Below are positions 42,880-52,766 of a stretch of DNA of 64,000 nt, piece by piece; the stretch's first letter is position 1; each line of letters begins with the position of its first letter. The stretch covers positions 186,001 through 250,000 of the forward strand of contig JAJCXR010000053.1 of NCBI GenBank assembly GCA_029263315.1, read 5' to 3'. Position numbers and translations under genes: made by a program. This stretch comes from Acidobacteriota bacterium (GTDB lineage Bacteria; Acidobacteriota; Thermoanaerobaculia; Multivoradales; J023). A model generated the notes under the pieces. That model made no database searches, was not told where the DNA came from, and worked only from the letters and a program-made list of their open reading frames with translations.

Positions 42880-44765
42880 GGCAGGGTTTCCCCACCGCCT
42901 TGCTCGATCACCAGCTGGCGATCGACGCCGGCGATGGTGAAGGACTCGCGACGACCGTCGGGCCACACCACCTGCAGGCTGTCGACGCCGTCGGCGGTGC
43001 CGAGCCCAAAGGTCAAGACCGGCTCCACTTGCGATTGATAGGAACGGCTCAGCATGACGTGGCGACGCTGGCTGACACCGTCGGCGAGGAGGTGGACCTG
43101 GGCCCCCAGGGCTTGGTGATTGGTCCCTTGCGCCCGCAGCTCGAGGCGCAACCAGTGATGCCCCAGGGCCTGCTCGTTGAGCAGCACCAAGGGCGGCCCC
43201 GCCACCTGCGTCAACACCACGTCGAGATCGCCGTCGGCATCGAGGTCGGCATAGGTGGAGCCGCGGCCGACGATAGCTTGCTCCAGGTCGCCGCTGGTTC
43301 CCGGCTCGATGGGGACAAAGCCGTGCTCCAGCCCCCCATTCCAGAACAGCTGCGCCGGCTGACGATACTGCTGGCTGGGATCGACGGTGTTGATCTCCTC
43401 CTCCAAGTGGCCGTTGCTCTGCAGTAGGTCGAGACGGCCGTCGAGGTCGTAGTCGAAAAAGAGCACACCGAAAGACAACATGCGACGGCTCGGTGCGCCG
43501 ATGCCCTCACCGATGGCCTCGTCGACGAAGATACGGCGATCATCCTGACTAACGTAAAGGGAGCTCATCTCGTTGGCGAAGTTGCCGATCAAGAAGCCGA
43601 TGTTTTGATCGTTGCGATAGTGGGCGACATCGATGCCCATGGCCCCGGTCGCCAAGCCGTTGCGATCGTAGGCCATGCCGAAGAGCTCCGACGACTCTTC
43701 GAAACGGCCCCCTCCCTGATTGTGGAACAAGAAATTCCGCACCGTGTCGTTGGCCACCAGGAGGTCGATCCAGCCATCTTCATCGATATCGATGGGCAAT
43801 ACCCCCAAGGCCTTGGCCATGGGATCCCCGGTGGCGGGATTGGCGATCTGCACGCCAGCCTCGGCGGAGACATCCTCAAACGAACCGTCGCCGTCGTTGC
43901 GGTAGAGGTAGCAGAAGGTGCCCTGATAGTTCTGGGGGGGGCCATAAGCACGACCGACTCCGGCCAAGCGATAGTCCAAGCGGAAATCGATGTCCTTCGA
44001 CCAGCGTACGTAGTTGGCCACGAAGAGATCCAGGTCGCCATCATTGTCATGGTCGAAAAAAGCCGCGCTGCTGGACCATTCCTCATCGCCGCCGCCGACA
44101 CCGGCGGCTTGGGTGACGTCCTCGAAACGCCCTGCCACATTGCGCAGCAGGTGATTCTTGCCCACCGCGGTCAAAAAGACATCCGTCCAACCATCGGCAT
44201 CGTAGTCGGCGACGGCGACGCCCATGCCGTAGAACGATAGATCCAAGCCCGCCTGCGCCGTGACATCGCTGAAGATGGCCCCACCATCGTTGGCGTAGAG
44301 GGCCATGGTCGGAGTTTCCTCGGACGCTTCGGCATGGGGCCAATCCGCCGAATTGACGAACAGGAGGTCCATGTCGCCGTCGTTGTCGTAGTCCAAGACG
44401 GCAACGCCACCGCCCATCGACTCGGGTAACAGCTTGTCGCCATAGGCGCCGTTGTAGTGGACAAAATCGATACCGGCGGCGGCGGTGATGTCGCGAAACG
44501 TAACCTCCGGTGCCGTCGCCTCCGCCGTCACCACCTCCGGTGCGGCGGCCTCCATGGTCTGCTCTGGAGCCGCATCCTCGCCCCGCCGTAAGAGCCACCA
44601 TGAGACACCCACCAGCAGTAGCAGAACCGCCGCCACTTTTGCGGAGCGGCGCAGGGCCCGGCCGATGACCGCGTCGTCTTCGGGAACCCACTCCGCATCT
44701 TGGGCTCCCTTGGTGTCAGCCTCGGCACTTCGCTTTTTGTCCCCTCGAGCCATCATATCGCGCAA
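42876..44765 (-). CDS. CRTAC1-family protein with FG-GAP repeats and ASPIC/UnbV tail
   Basis: 629 residues. One transmembrane helix (SAKVAAVLLLLVGVSWWLL, about 41-59) anchors a large exported part. FG-GAP/VCBS calcium-binding phrases recur: VLDYDNDGDMDLLFVNSAD, VADYDADGWTDVFL, FFDHDNDGDLDLFVANY, FFDYDLDGRLDLLQSNG and YADLDADGDLDVVL. This indicates a seven-bladed integrin-like propeller. The C-terminus (LGTADGVDSLQVVWPDGRRE) is the ASPIC/UnbV domain. Its role is unknown; family members are common in Acidobacteriota and Planctomycetota. Confidence 0.88.
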   Translation of the reverse strand: MRDMMARGDKKRSAEADTKGAQDAEWVPEDDAVIGRALRRSAKVAAVLLLLVGVSWWLLRRGEDAAPEQTMEAAAPEVVTAEATAPEVTFRDITAAAGIDFVHYNGAYGDKLLPESMGGGVAVLDYDNDGDMDLLFVNSADWPHAEASEETPTMALYANDGGAIFSDVTAQAGLDLSFYGMGVAVADYDADGWTDVFLTAVGKNHLLRNVAGRFEDVTQAAGVGGGDEEWSSSAAFFDHDNDGDLDLFVANYVRWSKDIDFRLDYRLAGVGRAYGPPQNYQGTFCYLYRNDGDGSFEDVSAEAGVQIANPATGDPMAKALGVLPIDIDEDGWIDLLVANDTVRNFLFHNQGGGRFEESSELFGMAYDRNGLATGAMGIDVAHYRNDQNIGFLIGNFANEMSSLYVSQDDRRIFVDEAIGEGIGAPSRRMLSFGVLFFDYDLDGRLDLLQSNGHLEEEINTVDPSQQYRQPAQLFWNGGLEHGFVPIEPGTSGDLEQAIVGRGSTYADLDADGDLDVVLTQVAGPPLVLLNEQALGHHWLRLELRAQGTNHQALGAQVHLLADGVSQRRHVMLSRSYQSQVEPVLTFGLGTADGVDSLQVVWPDGRRESFTIAGVDRQLVIEQGGGETLP

Positions 44766-44928
44766 CCTTTCGTTGGTCTTGGGTGTTCAGACGGCGTACC
44801 CCCGAGGGCAACGCAGCCTCCATCTCGTATCGGCCCGCATTATGAAACTTCAGGCTGCCACGGTAAAGCTTCGCCGCCAAAAGCCAAACTAGCGAACCTA
44901 CGAGCGGAGCTGCTTCGACGAAAAAACT

Positions 44929-46149
44929 TCAAGCCGACAGGTCGACGGGACAACGCCTCACAGGCTTTTGTTGACGGTTGGCGGCGGCAACCTGCAGGGA
45001 CTGTAACCGCCGGTGCAGCTCCAGTGCCGCCCTCTTGATGTCGTACCGCTCGAGGGTGCGCCTGCGCCCCTCCGCCGCCAAGGCATTTGCCATCGGACGA
45101 TCGGCCAGCAGCTGCGTAATAGCCGCCGCCAGTTTTTTGGGTCGGTGCCGCGGTACCAACAAGCCGGTTTCCCCATGATCTACCACTTGACGGCAGGCCT
45201 CGGTATCCACCGCGACGATCGGCACACCGTGCAGGGAGGCCCTGAGCAGAGGCCGGGGGATGCCCTCACGGTAGAACGAAGGGTAGACAAAAAGATCCGC
45301 CGCCCCCAACAAGTCCTCACTATCTTCTCGGCTGCCAAGCCATAGCACTCGGTCCTGTAGCGCCGAGAGGCGGCGGTCCGACAGCGCATCCAAGGCCTCC
45401 CGGTCGCGATGCCCCGCCACCACAAAACGGCACTGGGGACGCAGACCCCGCGCCAGGGGCACCGCATGCACCAAGTCGTCGAATCCCTTCGAAAGAGTCA
45501 AGCGGGCCTGCATGAGCACTATTTCCGCATCATCCGGCAGACCGAGACGACGACGCACGGCGAGACGCAACAGGCCACGGTTCGGCTGCTCGCGGGGGAC
45601 TGGCACCGGGCTGCCCAGGGCGGTGATGACGCGGCTGCGGCGGGCCTCGACGAGGTCCAGACTGAGGTAGCGATGGCGGTCGCCGGAGGTCTGGAAGAGG
45701 GTCAGGTCCGCCAAGTTGCGGCTCAACTTGAAAAGGCCGTGCATCAAGCGACGACGCCAAAGAAGGCCCGGCGAAGCGTAGGAATGCAAAGTGCCCAGGC
45801 CCGGAATCAATCGCACCACCACCGGCACCCGGGCCAAACGACCGGCCCAAGGCCCGAGCACCCCCACCTTGGTATCGGCGAAGATCACCACATCGGGGTG
45901 TAGGTCGATCAGCTGTCGTTTCAGGCGCCGCAAAGCTGAGAGATCCCGCCGCACCTGCAGGGTGCGCTGCAGCGTATGGAGCTCGGCGGCGAAACCCTGC
46001 TGCCGCACTTTCTCGACTTGTCGAGGGTCGCCGCCGCCCAATGCGACGATGCGGTAGTAGGGTTGGAGGAGCTTGAAGAGGGGCGTCCAGCGATTCAGAT
46101 CGGGTCCCGCCACCCAGGCCAGAGTCGGTCGATTGTGCATCGTCTCCAT
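44929..46149 (-). CDS. GT4-family glycosyltransferase
   Basis: About 406 residues from the ATG at 46149 (METMHNRPTLAWVAG); two further ATGs are nearby. N-terminal LVALGGGDPRQ-like turn, central VLMQARLTLSKGFDDLV, and donor site YREGIPRPLLRASLHGVPIVAVDTE. It resembles the enzyme at 9524 in its C-terminal half. It stands apart from the two glycan clusters, divergent from a TSUP permease. Confidence 0.85.
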   Translation of the reverse strand: METMHNRPTLAWVAGPDLNRWTPLFKLLQPYYRIVALGGGDPRQVEKVRQQGFAAELHTLQRTLQVRRDLSALRRLKRQLIDLHPDVVIFADTKVGVLGPWAGRLARVPVVVRLIPGLGTLHSYASPGLLWRRRLMHGLFKLSRNLADLTLFQTSGDRHRYLSLDLVEARRSRVITALGSPVPVPREQPNRGLLRLAVRRRLGLPDDAEIVLMQARLTLSKGFDDLVHAVPLARGLRPQCRFVVAGHRDREALDALSDRRLSALQDRVLWLGSREDSEDLLGAADLFVYPSFYREGIPRPLLRASLHGVPIVAVDTEACRQVVDHGETGLLVPRHRPKKLAAAITQLLADRPMANALAAEGRRRTLERYDIKRAALELHRRLQSLQVAAANRQQKPVRRCPVDLSA

Positions 46150-46288
46150 GGTGTTCCCCCAACATCGTTCTTCACTTCGATCCCTTGCCGTCCTTTCTAA
46201 GCTGCCGCCAGCGCAACGACTATCCCAAGGCCATTGAGCCCAAGCCCCTGCCCCGCCCATGGCTGATGCCAGCTATGATGCACGGAAG

Positions 46289-46999
46289 ATGTCCTCTTTC
46301 TGGCTGGTCCCCTTCGCATTCCTGACCTCCATGCTGACCGCCGTGCTCGGTGTCGGCGGCGGCCTGCTCTTGGTTTCGACCATGCCGGGCCCGCTACCCC
46401 CGAGCGCCGTGGTGCCCATCCACGGCGTGGTCCAGTTGGTGAGCAACCTCAGCCGAGCGCTTTTCGGTTGGCGTCATATCGCCTGGCCCTTGGTGGGCCG
46501 TTTCGCCCTGGGCTCAGCCATCGGCGCCGCCATCGGCTCCCGGGTCGTGGTGACGGTGCCCGCCAGCTGGCTGCCGGTGCTGTTGGCCCTGTTCATCCTG
46601 GCGGTCACCTGGCTGCCCGGCTGGACACAAATCCCCTGGCCGGGAAAATTTGTCACCGTGGGCGCGGTACAGACCTTCATCTCCCTCTTTGTCGGTGCCG
46701 CCGGCCCCCTGGTGACCCCCTTGCTGTTGCGACAGAGCTTGGAGCGTGATCGTTTGGTGGTGACCCACGGCGCCATGATGACCATTCTCCACACCTTCAA
46801 GGCTGCCACGTTCCTATGGTTGGGGTTTTCCTTCACCCCCTATTGGCGGCTCCTAGCGGCCCTGGTCGTGGCGGTCGTCCTTGGCTCCTGGGCTGGCACC
46901 GCCGTCCGCAAGTGGGTGCCCGAGGCCCGTTTCCGATGGATCTTGAAGATCCTGCTCACCCTCTTGGCCTGTCGATTGTTGTTCTCGGTCCGGTTGTAG
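46289..46999 (+). CDS. TSUP/TauE-SafE-family membrane permease
   Basis: About 236 residues with seven or eight hydrophobic helices. The N-terminal repeat FLTSMLTAVLGVGGGLLLV and the second-half FISLFVGAAGPLVTPLLL are the family's two half-repeats. TSUP carriers move small sulfur- or carboxyl-containing anions; the substrate cannot be named. An ATG at 46259 is an alternative start. It ends 11 bases before the kinase gene. Confidence 0.85.
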   Translation: MSSFWLVPFAFLTSMLTAVLGVGGGLLLVSTMPGPLPPSAVVPIHGVVQLVSNLSRALFGWRHIAWPLVGRFALGSAIGAAIGSRVVVTVPASWLPVLLALFILAVTWLPGWTQIPWPGKFVTVGAVQTFISLFVGAAGPLVTPLLLRQSLERDRLVVTHGAMMTILHTFKAATFLWLGFSFTPYWRLLAALVVAVVLGSWAGTAVRKWVPEARFRWILKILLTLLACRLLFSVRL

Positions 47000-47010
47000 G
47001 AGAATGCAGC

Positions 47011-49326
47011 GTGCTTTCACCTGACCATCGGCCGACAACGCTCGCCGCAGACGACACCCCTGAAGACGTCGGCGAGGCGCGTCTCTTGCAACGTCGAGAG
47101 GATTACGACGCTGCCCGCCGCAGTGTGCTGGATATCGTCCTCTACCCGGTGGTGACCCTGATGACGCTGGTCGCCGCCTGGCCTCTGCTGGATCGTCGAA
47201 GCAGTCTTTGGATCTGGTTGCTGGCGACCTTGGCAATCGCCATCTGGCGGGGGCGGCTGGTGTGGAGCTTTGAGCCCCTCTATCAGCGTTCGGCGGCGGC
47301 TTGGCGAAGCAGCTCAGCCATTTCCCTATTGGCGGCGGCGGTTGTTTGGTCGGCGGGCCATGCCATGCACGCCGTCGTCGGGTCCCTGCCCTGGCTCCAA
47401 TTCTGGGGCTGGCTACTCTGCCTCGGCATGGTGGCTTCGGCAGTCCTGGCCTACCGTCAGCGGCGCAAACTGCAGTGGCTGTTGGTGCTCGGCCTGGTCT
47501 TACCCCAATGGGTTGGTGCCTCCCTCTCGACCGGCCCCCAGGCTGCTCCGGGAAGGCTCTCCGCCGGTTGGCCCCTGGCCATCATCTGGATCCTCTTCTG
47601 CGTCCTGTTGCTGTCCTATGGTCAGCTCGCCTTCCACCAGGAAAAAGGCCGCAGAGGCCGCTGGCTACAACTGCAAGACCGCCTACGGGAGCAGCAAGCG
47701 GCGATGATCCAGGCGGAGCAAGCCAACCGGGCGAAGGGGGACTTCTTGGCCAACATGAGCCACGAGATCCGGACACCGATGAACGGCGTCATCGGCATGA
47801 TCCGGCTGCTCCTTCGTACTCATCTCAGCGAGCAACAACGGGACCTGGTACAGACCATCGAGGTGAGCGGTGAGTCTTTACTCGCTATCCTCAACGACAT
47901 CCTCGACTTTTCGAAGATCGAGTCGGGCAAGCTGACGATCGATGTCGAGCCCTTCAGCTTGGCCGTTTTTCTCAATAATGTGGTGGAGCTGATTCAGCCC
48001 TTGGCCCGCGAGAAGGGGCTCACCCTGGAGCATCACATTTTCCCCGACACACCGGACTATTTGCAGGGAGATGTCGTCCGCATGCGACAGATCCTGCTAA
48101 ATCTGCTGACCAACGCCGTCAAGTTCACCGAGGAAGGGGGCATCTACATCCGGGTCAAGGCCCACAACCTGGGCGGGCGCCGACACGAGATCCACTTCGC
48201 GGTACGCGATTCCGGCATCGGCCTCCATCCGTCCGGTCTCGAGCGCCTCTTCCAGCCTTTCCGCCAAGTCGAGGACCCCAGACGACGTAGCCGTGGCGGT
48301 ACGGGGCTCGGACTGGCCATCAGCCAGAAGCTCAGCGAGTTGATGGGTGGCAGTATCTGGGCGGAATCGACGGTCGGCGAGGGCTCGACGTTCCATTTCA
48401 CCGTCGTGGTCAAGACGGCCCTGACCCGCGACGTGCGGGCCGCTGACGAAGCCGGTCTCAGGCACCCGACCAACAAGATCAAACCGCCGGCTCAGCCATC
48501 GGAACAAACATCTTTGGAAGCCGCCGAGCCGCTGCGCATCTTGTTGGCCGAAGATAATCCGATCAACCAAAAAGTGGCCGAAATGATGCTGCAAGAGATC
48601 GGCTACAGCGCCGACACGGTGAGCAATGGCCTGGAGGCCCTGGAAGCGGTGGCCCAAGAGAGCTACGACGTCATCCTCATGGATGTGCAGATGCCGGAAA
48701 TGGATGGTCTGATGGCCACCGAGGAGCTGCTGAAACGTTATCCCAAGAAAACGCGGCCACGGATCATCGGCATGACGGCGCACGCCATGGTGGGCGATCG
48801 GGAACGATGCCTGAAAGCGGGCATGGACGAGTACCTCACCAAGCCGGTGCGTCCCGGTGTGCTGCGGGCGGTGCTGCAGGGTGCCGAAGCCGAGATCCAA
48901 TGGCGTCTGCCGGTGAGCCAGGATTTGACCCAGGCCATCGATGACGAGCAGCTCGATGCCATTCGCCAGCAGCGCCGACAAAACCCCGAGGACTTCATTC
49001 CGCGCTTGATCCGCATCTACCTACGCCGTATCGCCAGCGATCTGGAAGCCTTGGCAACCGCCATCGAGGGCCTCGATCGTCCCGCCCTGGAAGCGGCGGC
49101 GCGGCGCCTGGAGCGCTGTTGCAACAATCTCGGCGCCAGCGGTGCCTCGGCGATCAGCGAGACCATGGCCGAGCTTGCAGCCAAGGCCCCGGTGGCCCGC
49201 CTGGCCTCACTGCAACGCCAGTTGGAGCGGGATCTCCATCTCGTGCGACGACAGCTGATGGAGGAACAAGAGGCCCGCGACAGCCGCAGCGACCATTCCC
49301 AACCCTTGGATTTGCTGCGTCGTTGA
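47011..49326 (+). CDS. hybrid sensor histidine kinase/response regulator with HPt-like tail
   Basis: 771 residues from a GTG preceded by TAGGAGA. Six transmembrane helices (about 30-215) form the sensor. The HisKA box is FLANMSHEIRTPMNG (His about 251); HATPase motifs are VRDSGIGL and GTGLGLAISQKLSELMGG. A receiver follows (RILLAEDNPINQKV, phospho-Asp in VILMDVQMPEMDG near 557, KPVR). The C-terminal 110 residues are HPt-like, but the expected His is replaced (AARRLERCCNNLGAS near 697). Signals may therefore leave through the receiver or another HPt. The permease 11 bases upstream may be functionally linked. Confidence 0.92.
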   Translation: MLSPDHRPTTLAADDTPEDVGEARLLQRREDYDAARRSVLDIVLYPVVTLMTLVAAWPLLDRRSSLWIWLLATLAIAIWRGRLVWSFEPLYQRSAAAWRSSSAISLLAAAVVWSAGHAMHAVVGSLPWLQFWGWLLCLGMVASAVLAYRQRRKLQWLLVLGLVLPQWVGASLSTGPQAAPGRLSAGWPLAIIWILFCVLLLSYGQLAFHQEKGRRGRWLQLQDRLREQQAAMIQAEQANRAKGDFLANMSHEIRTPMNGVIGMIRLLLRTHLSEQQRDLVQTIEVSGESLLAILNDILDFSKIESGKLTIDVEPFSLAVFLNNVVELIQPLAREKGLTLEHHIFPDTPDYLQGDVVRMRQILLNLLTNAVKFTEEGGIYIRVKAHNLGGRRHEIHFAVRDSGIGLHPSGLERLFQPFRQVEDPRRRSRGGTGLGLAISQKLSELMGGSIWAESTVGEGSTFHFTVVVKTALTRDVRAADEAGLRHPTNKIKPPAQPSEQTSLEAAEPLRILLAEDNPINQKVAEMMLQEIGYSADTVSNGLEALEAVAQESYDVILMDVQMPEMDGLMATEELLKRYPKKTRPRIIGMTAHAMVGDRERCLKAGMDEYLTKPVRPGVLRAVLQGAEAEIQWRLPVSQDLTQAIDDEQLDAIRQQRRQNPEDFIPRLIRIYLRRIASDLEALATAIEGLDRPALEAAARRLERCCNNLGASGASAISETMAELAAKAPVARLASLQRQLERDLHLVRRQLMEEQEARDSRSDHSQPLDLLRR

Positions 49327-49344
49327 CCCATCGGCGCTCGCTTG

Positions 49345-49505
49345 GTACACCTTTTCAAAAATACGCTGGTATTCGAGCGCCGATGCATCCACGTCCGCGG
49401 CGTTACGCTCGCTGCAACAGAGCCCCACTATGACTCGCTCGCAAGCCTTGCGGACGTGGCGCCTCGGTGCTCTCGATACGTCACCGTATTTCCGGAAAGG
49501 TATAC
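49345..49505. repeat. 161-bp palindromic element, copy B
   Basis: Long imperfect inverted repeat filling the spacer between two convergent genes and ending at the base before the stop codon of the cysteine-desulfurase-like gene. GTACACCTTTTC near 49345 pairs with GGAAAGGTATAC at 49494-49505. Pairing continues through AAATACG and TCGAG, and CCACGTCCGC (49389-49398) is exactly complementary to GCGGACGTGG (49450-49459). The central 80 or so bases match copy A at 12120-12279. Confidence 0.8.
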
Positions 49506-50744
49506 TCAGACACCCAGCATCTGCTCCAGGGCGCTGACCAAACGCGCCACCTCATCGCTGCTGTTGTAGTGGGCCAAGCTCACCCGAACGACACCCCCAA
49601 CCTCTTCCAGACCCAGGGCGCGGATGGCCCGCGGCGCATAAAAGTCACCGTGACGGGGCGCCAGTTGATGGGTTTCGAGAGCCGCCACCACCTGCGGCGA
49701 CGGTTGACCTTCCACCGTGAAGGTGATGATCGGCAAGCGTGGCACGGTGGACGATGCCCCCGGCCCGAGCAAGCGCACCTTCGGTTGCTGCCGCAGAAAG
49801 TCGATCAACGGACGAGCTAGACGTGCCTCGTAATCCGCCACCCAGTCGAAGATACGCTCCAGCCTGGGCCCACGATCGGCCCCGGGTGGATCGCTCGCTG
49901 CATCGAGGTGGTGGCTTTCCAAGGCATCGAAGTAGTCGAAGATTCCCATCAGGGACGCCGTCAGCTCAAAATTGACATTGCCCGGTTGCAGCTTGTCCGG
50001 CAGCTTGTCCGCCAGGAAACCGTGGTTCTGCCGGTGAACCCGTTGCAACAGCTCACGGCGAACGTAGAGCACGGCCAGGTGGGGGCCGAAGGCTTTGTAC
50101 AGGCTGAAACTGTAGAAATCGACCCCCAGGGCCTTGACGTCCAGGCGGCGATGGGGGGCAAAGCCGACGCCGTCGACGCAGGCCAGGGCCCCCGCCCGGT
50201 GGATTCGGCGTACCCAGGCCGCCACATCGTGCACCGCGCCAACCACATTGGAACAATGTGTGAAGCACACCAGGCGCGTGCGCTCGCTGAGCAACGGCTC
50301 CAGATCTTCGAGCTCGAGGGTGGCGGTTTCCGGCCGCAGGGCCCATTCCTTGACCACGATGCCGCTGTCCGCCAGATCCCTCCAGGGTCCGATATTGGCC
50401 TCGTGGTCGAGATTGGTCACCACCACCTCGTCACCGGCTTGCCAGAGGGGGCGCAGGGACGCCGCCAAGAGTCGCAAATTGAGACTGGTGGAGTGGCCGA
50501 TGACCACCTCCTCGAGATCCGCATGGACCATCTCCGCCATCGCACGACGCCCCCCCAGGACACGCTCCCCCGCCTCCACCGACAGGGGATAGGACGCCCC
50601 GAGCTGCATTTGGTATCGCTGCATGAACTCGCTGGCCCGCTGGATCACCTGGCGCGGCAACACGGTGCCGCCGGCGTTGTCGAAGAGGGCCCATGGGGTC
50701 TGCAAGGCGGGAAACTGAGAACGGACAAAATCGATGTCTAGCAT
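49506..50744 (-). CDS. cysteine-desulfurase-like aminotransferase class V enzyme
   Basis: PLP enzyme of 412 residues from the ATG at 50744 (MLDIDFVRSQFPALQTPW), with AGG 5 bases upstream. Motifs: FDNAGGTVLPRQVIQ, TSLNLRLLAASL, VVTNLDHEANIGPW, CVDGVGFAPHRRLDVKALG, and the PLP lysine in FYSFSLYKAFGPHLAVLY. It belongs to the cysteine-desulfurase-like subgroup of SufS/CsdA relatives; no Suf genes are adjacent, so the sulfur acceptor is unknown. Confidence 0.85.
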   Translation of the reverse strand: MLDIDFVRSQFPALQTPWALFDNAGGTVLPRQVIQRASEFMQRYQMQLGASYPLSVEAGERVLGGRRAMAEMVHADLEEVVIGHSTSLNLRLLAASLRPLWQAGDEVVVTNLDHEANIGPWRDLADSGIVVKEWALRPETATLELEDLEPLLSERTRLVCFTHCSNVVGAVHDVAAWVRRIHRAGALACVDGVGFAPHRRLDVKALGVDFYSFSLYKAFGPHLAVLYVRRELLQRVHRQNHGFLADKLPDKLQPGNVNFELTASLMGIFDYFDALESHHLDAASDPPGADRGPRLERIFDWVADYEARLARPLIDFLRQQPKVRLLGPGASSTVPRLPIITFTVEGQPSPQVVAALETHQLAPRHGDFYAPRAIRALGLEEVGGVVRVSLAHYNSSDEVARLVSALEQMLGV

Positions 50745-50857
50745 GGAACCTCGGCGATGGTTGGTGGCACGGAGAACGGACAAGGAGTTGCGGGGCGCGC
50801 CGATTCTAACCCGAGGTTGGCTTTCGGGGACGAGGCTCGCAAAGCGAGCCCAGGGAC

Positions 50858-52594
50858 CTAGCCGTCGTCGCCGCCGCCCCCCGGCAAGGGCCGACAACTG
50901 GGGTCGGTGGGCTCGAAGGTGAATCCGTTGGCGAAGACATCGGCACAGCCCGTTTCTTGGTTGGTCAAGCCGACGCTGGCGGTCAAGGGGACGTAGCGCA
51001 TGCCGGGGCGCTCGTCGGCCAGGCTGCACTCCACCTCGGAGAAAACGCTGTCCGGCAGACTGGGTAGGGTCACCCGGACCAGGCTGTCAGTGGTCGACTG
51101 CACCGAGGCAGCAAATTCGTCCATGCCGACGACAAACACCACACGGGCCGGGGCGTCGAAAGCCTCCCCTTCGAGGCTCACCGTCGTATTGCCGAGCTGT
51201 GGACCCACCGAAGGTGCCAGGCGGTCGATTTTCGGCACCGGCACCAGATAAGTAAAGGTGAGTTGGGCCTCCCCCACCTCGCCGGAGGTGATATTGGTCA
51301 CCCGGACTCCCACCTGCGGCAATCGGCCGCTGGCCGGGCACATGTCGACTCCGCTGCCGACGGTGGTGAAGGTGACCTGCGTCTCGCTGAGCAAGACCTC
51401 GTCCGCCTGACGCACTCCGGCCAGCTCCACCGCCACCGGCGACGTGAAGCCCCGGCCGTTGACCGTCACCGTGGTACCGCCAGCAAAATCCCCTTGCGGC
51501 GGATTGATCGATACCACTTGCACCCCTTCGTCGCCGACGTAGGTATAACCGCCGGCCAGCACCGCCACCCCGGGGGTCGGTTGGTCGAGGCCGCTGCGGA
51601 CCTGCACATCCACCGTCGCGCTCTGGCCGGTAAGGACCGGCATGGCCGGGGTCGGCACGGTGACCCGGATCTCTCCGCTGGAGACGAGAACGGGATCGAT
51701 CCCCGCTTGGCCACCAAAATCCACCTGCAGGGGCGTCTGGAAGCCTCCTCCCAATAGGCTGACCCGTTCCCCACCGACGGCGCCTCCAGTATTGGGCACC
51801 ACCTCGGTCAAAAAGACGGAGCCCCCACCGTTGTAAACAAAACCGCCGGCCAAAGTCGCCGTTTGCGGCTCCGAGTCGAGGTCTCGGGTGATGACGACGT
51901 CCACCGCCAGCGACGCCCCCAGCTGCACCGGCATCTCCGAAGCCGGGGTCCGCACCATGAGGCTCTGCCCCCCAACGCTGAGGACCTCCGCCTGGCGATT
52001 GCCAAAGGCGACGGTCAAGGGCTGGCGAAAACCACCCCCGAGGATGCGCACTTGATCGCCCCCTTGGGCCGAGCCGCTCCCCGGTTGCACGGCGGTGACA
52101 AAGAAGGGCCCCGGCGTGCTTTCGATGAACGGTACCGCCACCTCACCGACACTAGCCCCTACCTGCGCCAACACCGTCGCGGTGCCCAGGGTTTCGGCGG
52201 GAAAGAGGGCGGTGATCGCCACGCCACCCTCGACCACCACCGTGGTGGTGGTGATCTCGCCATTGCCGTTGACGCCAAAATTACCCAGATCGGTGTTGAG
52301 GGTCACCAGCGTTCCTTCGGCCACCGGCTCGTTGTCCGAGCTGCGGCGTATGTCTGCGGTCAGCGTGCCCGGCACACCGGAGCCCGCCACCAGCTCAGCG
52401 GGCTCACTGCTCAAGGAGATACTGAATGCATCGCCGCTGCCGGGAGCCTTGGGGGTGGTCGGCACCACCGGGTTACCGGAATCGCATGCCAGAGGCCACA
52501 GGCTGGCCAATAAAAGCCACCACAGCAGGGCGACGGGGCCCCGAGTCAGGCGGTGGCGGCGAAATGGGGCGGCAGGATGGGTTGTCGGCGACAT
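50858..52594 (-). CDS. lipoprotein with Ig-like and IPT/TIG repeats
   Basis: About 578 residues from the ATG at 52594. A basic N-region and hydrophobic core (VALLWWLLLASLWPLAC) end in a lipobox with Cys at about residue 37. One bacterial Ig-like domain (ISLSSEPAELVAGSGVPG) follows, then four IPT/TIG domains (FFVTAVQPGSGSAQGGDQV, FLTEVVPNTGGAVGGERV, VVSINPPQGDFAGGTTV, IDRLAPSVGPQLGNTTV). These are beta-sandwich modules of surface or adhesion proteins. It ends in a Gly/Asp tail. No catalytic domain. Confidence 0.85.
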   Translation of the reverse strand: MSPTTHPAAPFRRHRLTRGPVALLWWLLLASLWPLACDSGNPVVPTTPKAPGSGDAFSISLSSEPAELVAGSGVPGTLTADIRRSSDNEPVAEGTLVTLNTDLGNFGVNGNGEITTTTVVVEGGVAITALFPAETLGTATVLAQVGASVGEVAVPFIESTPGPFFVTAVQPGSGSAQGGDQVRILGGGFRQPLTVAFGNRQAEVLSVGGQSLMVRTPASEMPVQLGASLAVDVVITRDLDSEPQTATLAGGFVYNGGGSVFLTEVVPNTGGAVGGERVSLLGGGFQTPLQVDFGGQAGIDPVLVSSGEIRVTVPTPAMPVLTGQSATVDVQVRSGLDQPTPGVAVLAGGYTYVGDEGVQVVSINPPQGDFAGGTTVTVNGRGFTSPVAVELAGVRQADEVLLSETQVTFTTVGSGVDMCPASGRLPQVGVRVTNITSGEVGEAQLTFTYLVPVPKIDRLAPSVGPQLGNTTVSLEGEAFDAPARVVFVVGMDEFAASVQSTTDSLVRVTLPSLPDSVFSEVECSLADERPGMRYVPLTASVGLTNQETGCADVFANGFTFEPTDPSCRPLPGGGGDDG

Positions 52595-52766
52595 GGAACG
52601 AGCTTGGCGGTCACATCCAGAAGGCTGATGATTTGTCGGAAAGCGCATGGCGACGTTGGCGTCTCCGGATGTTAACAGTGCACGGCATCCCGGTGGCGAC
52701 GTGGATGGCGATTTCGTTTCTTAGCTGTCCCCAACGCCAGAGGCATCTCAGGGCATCTCGGATCGG

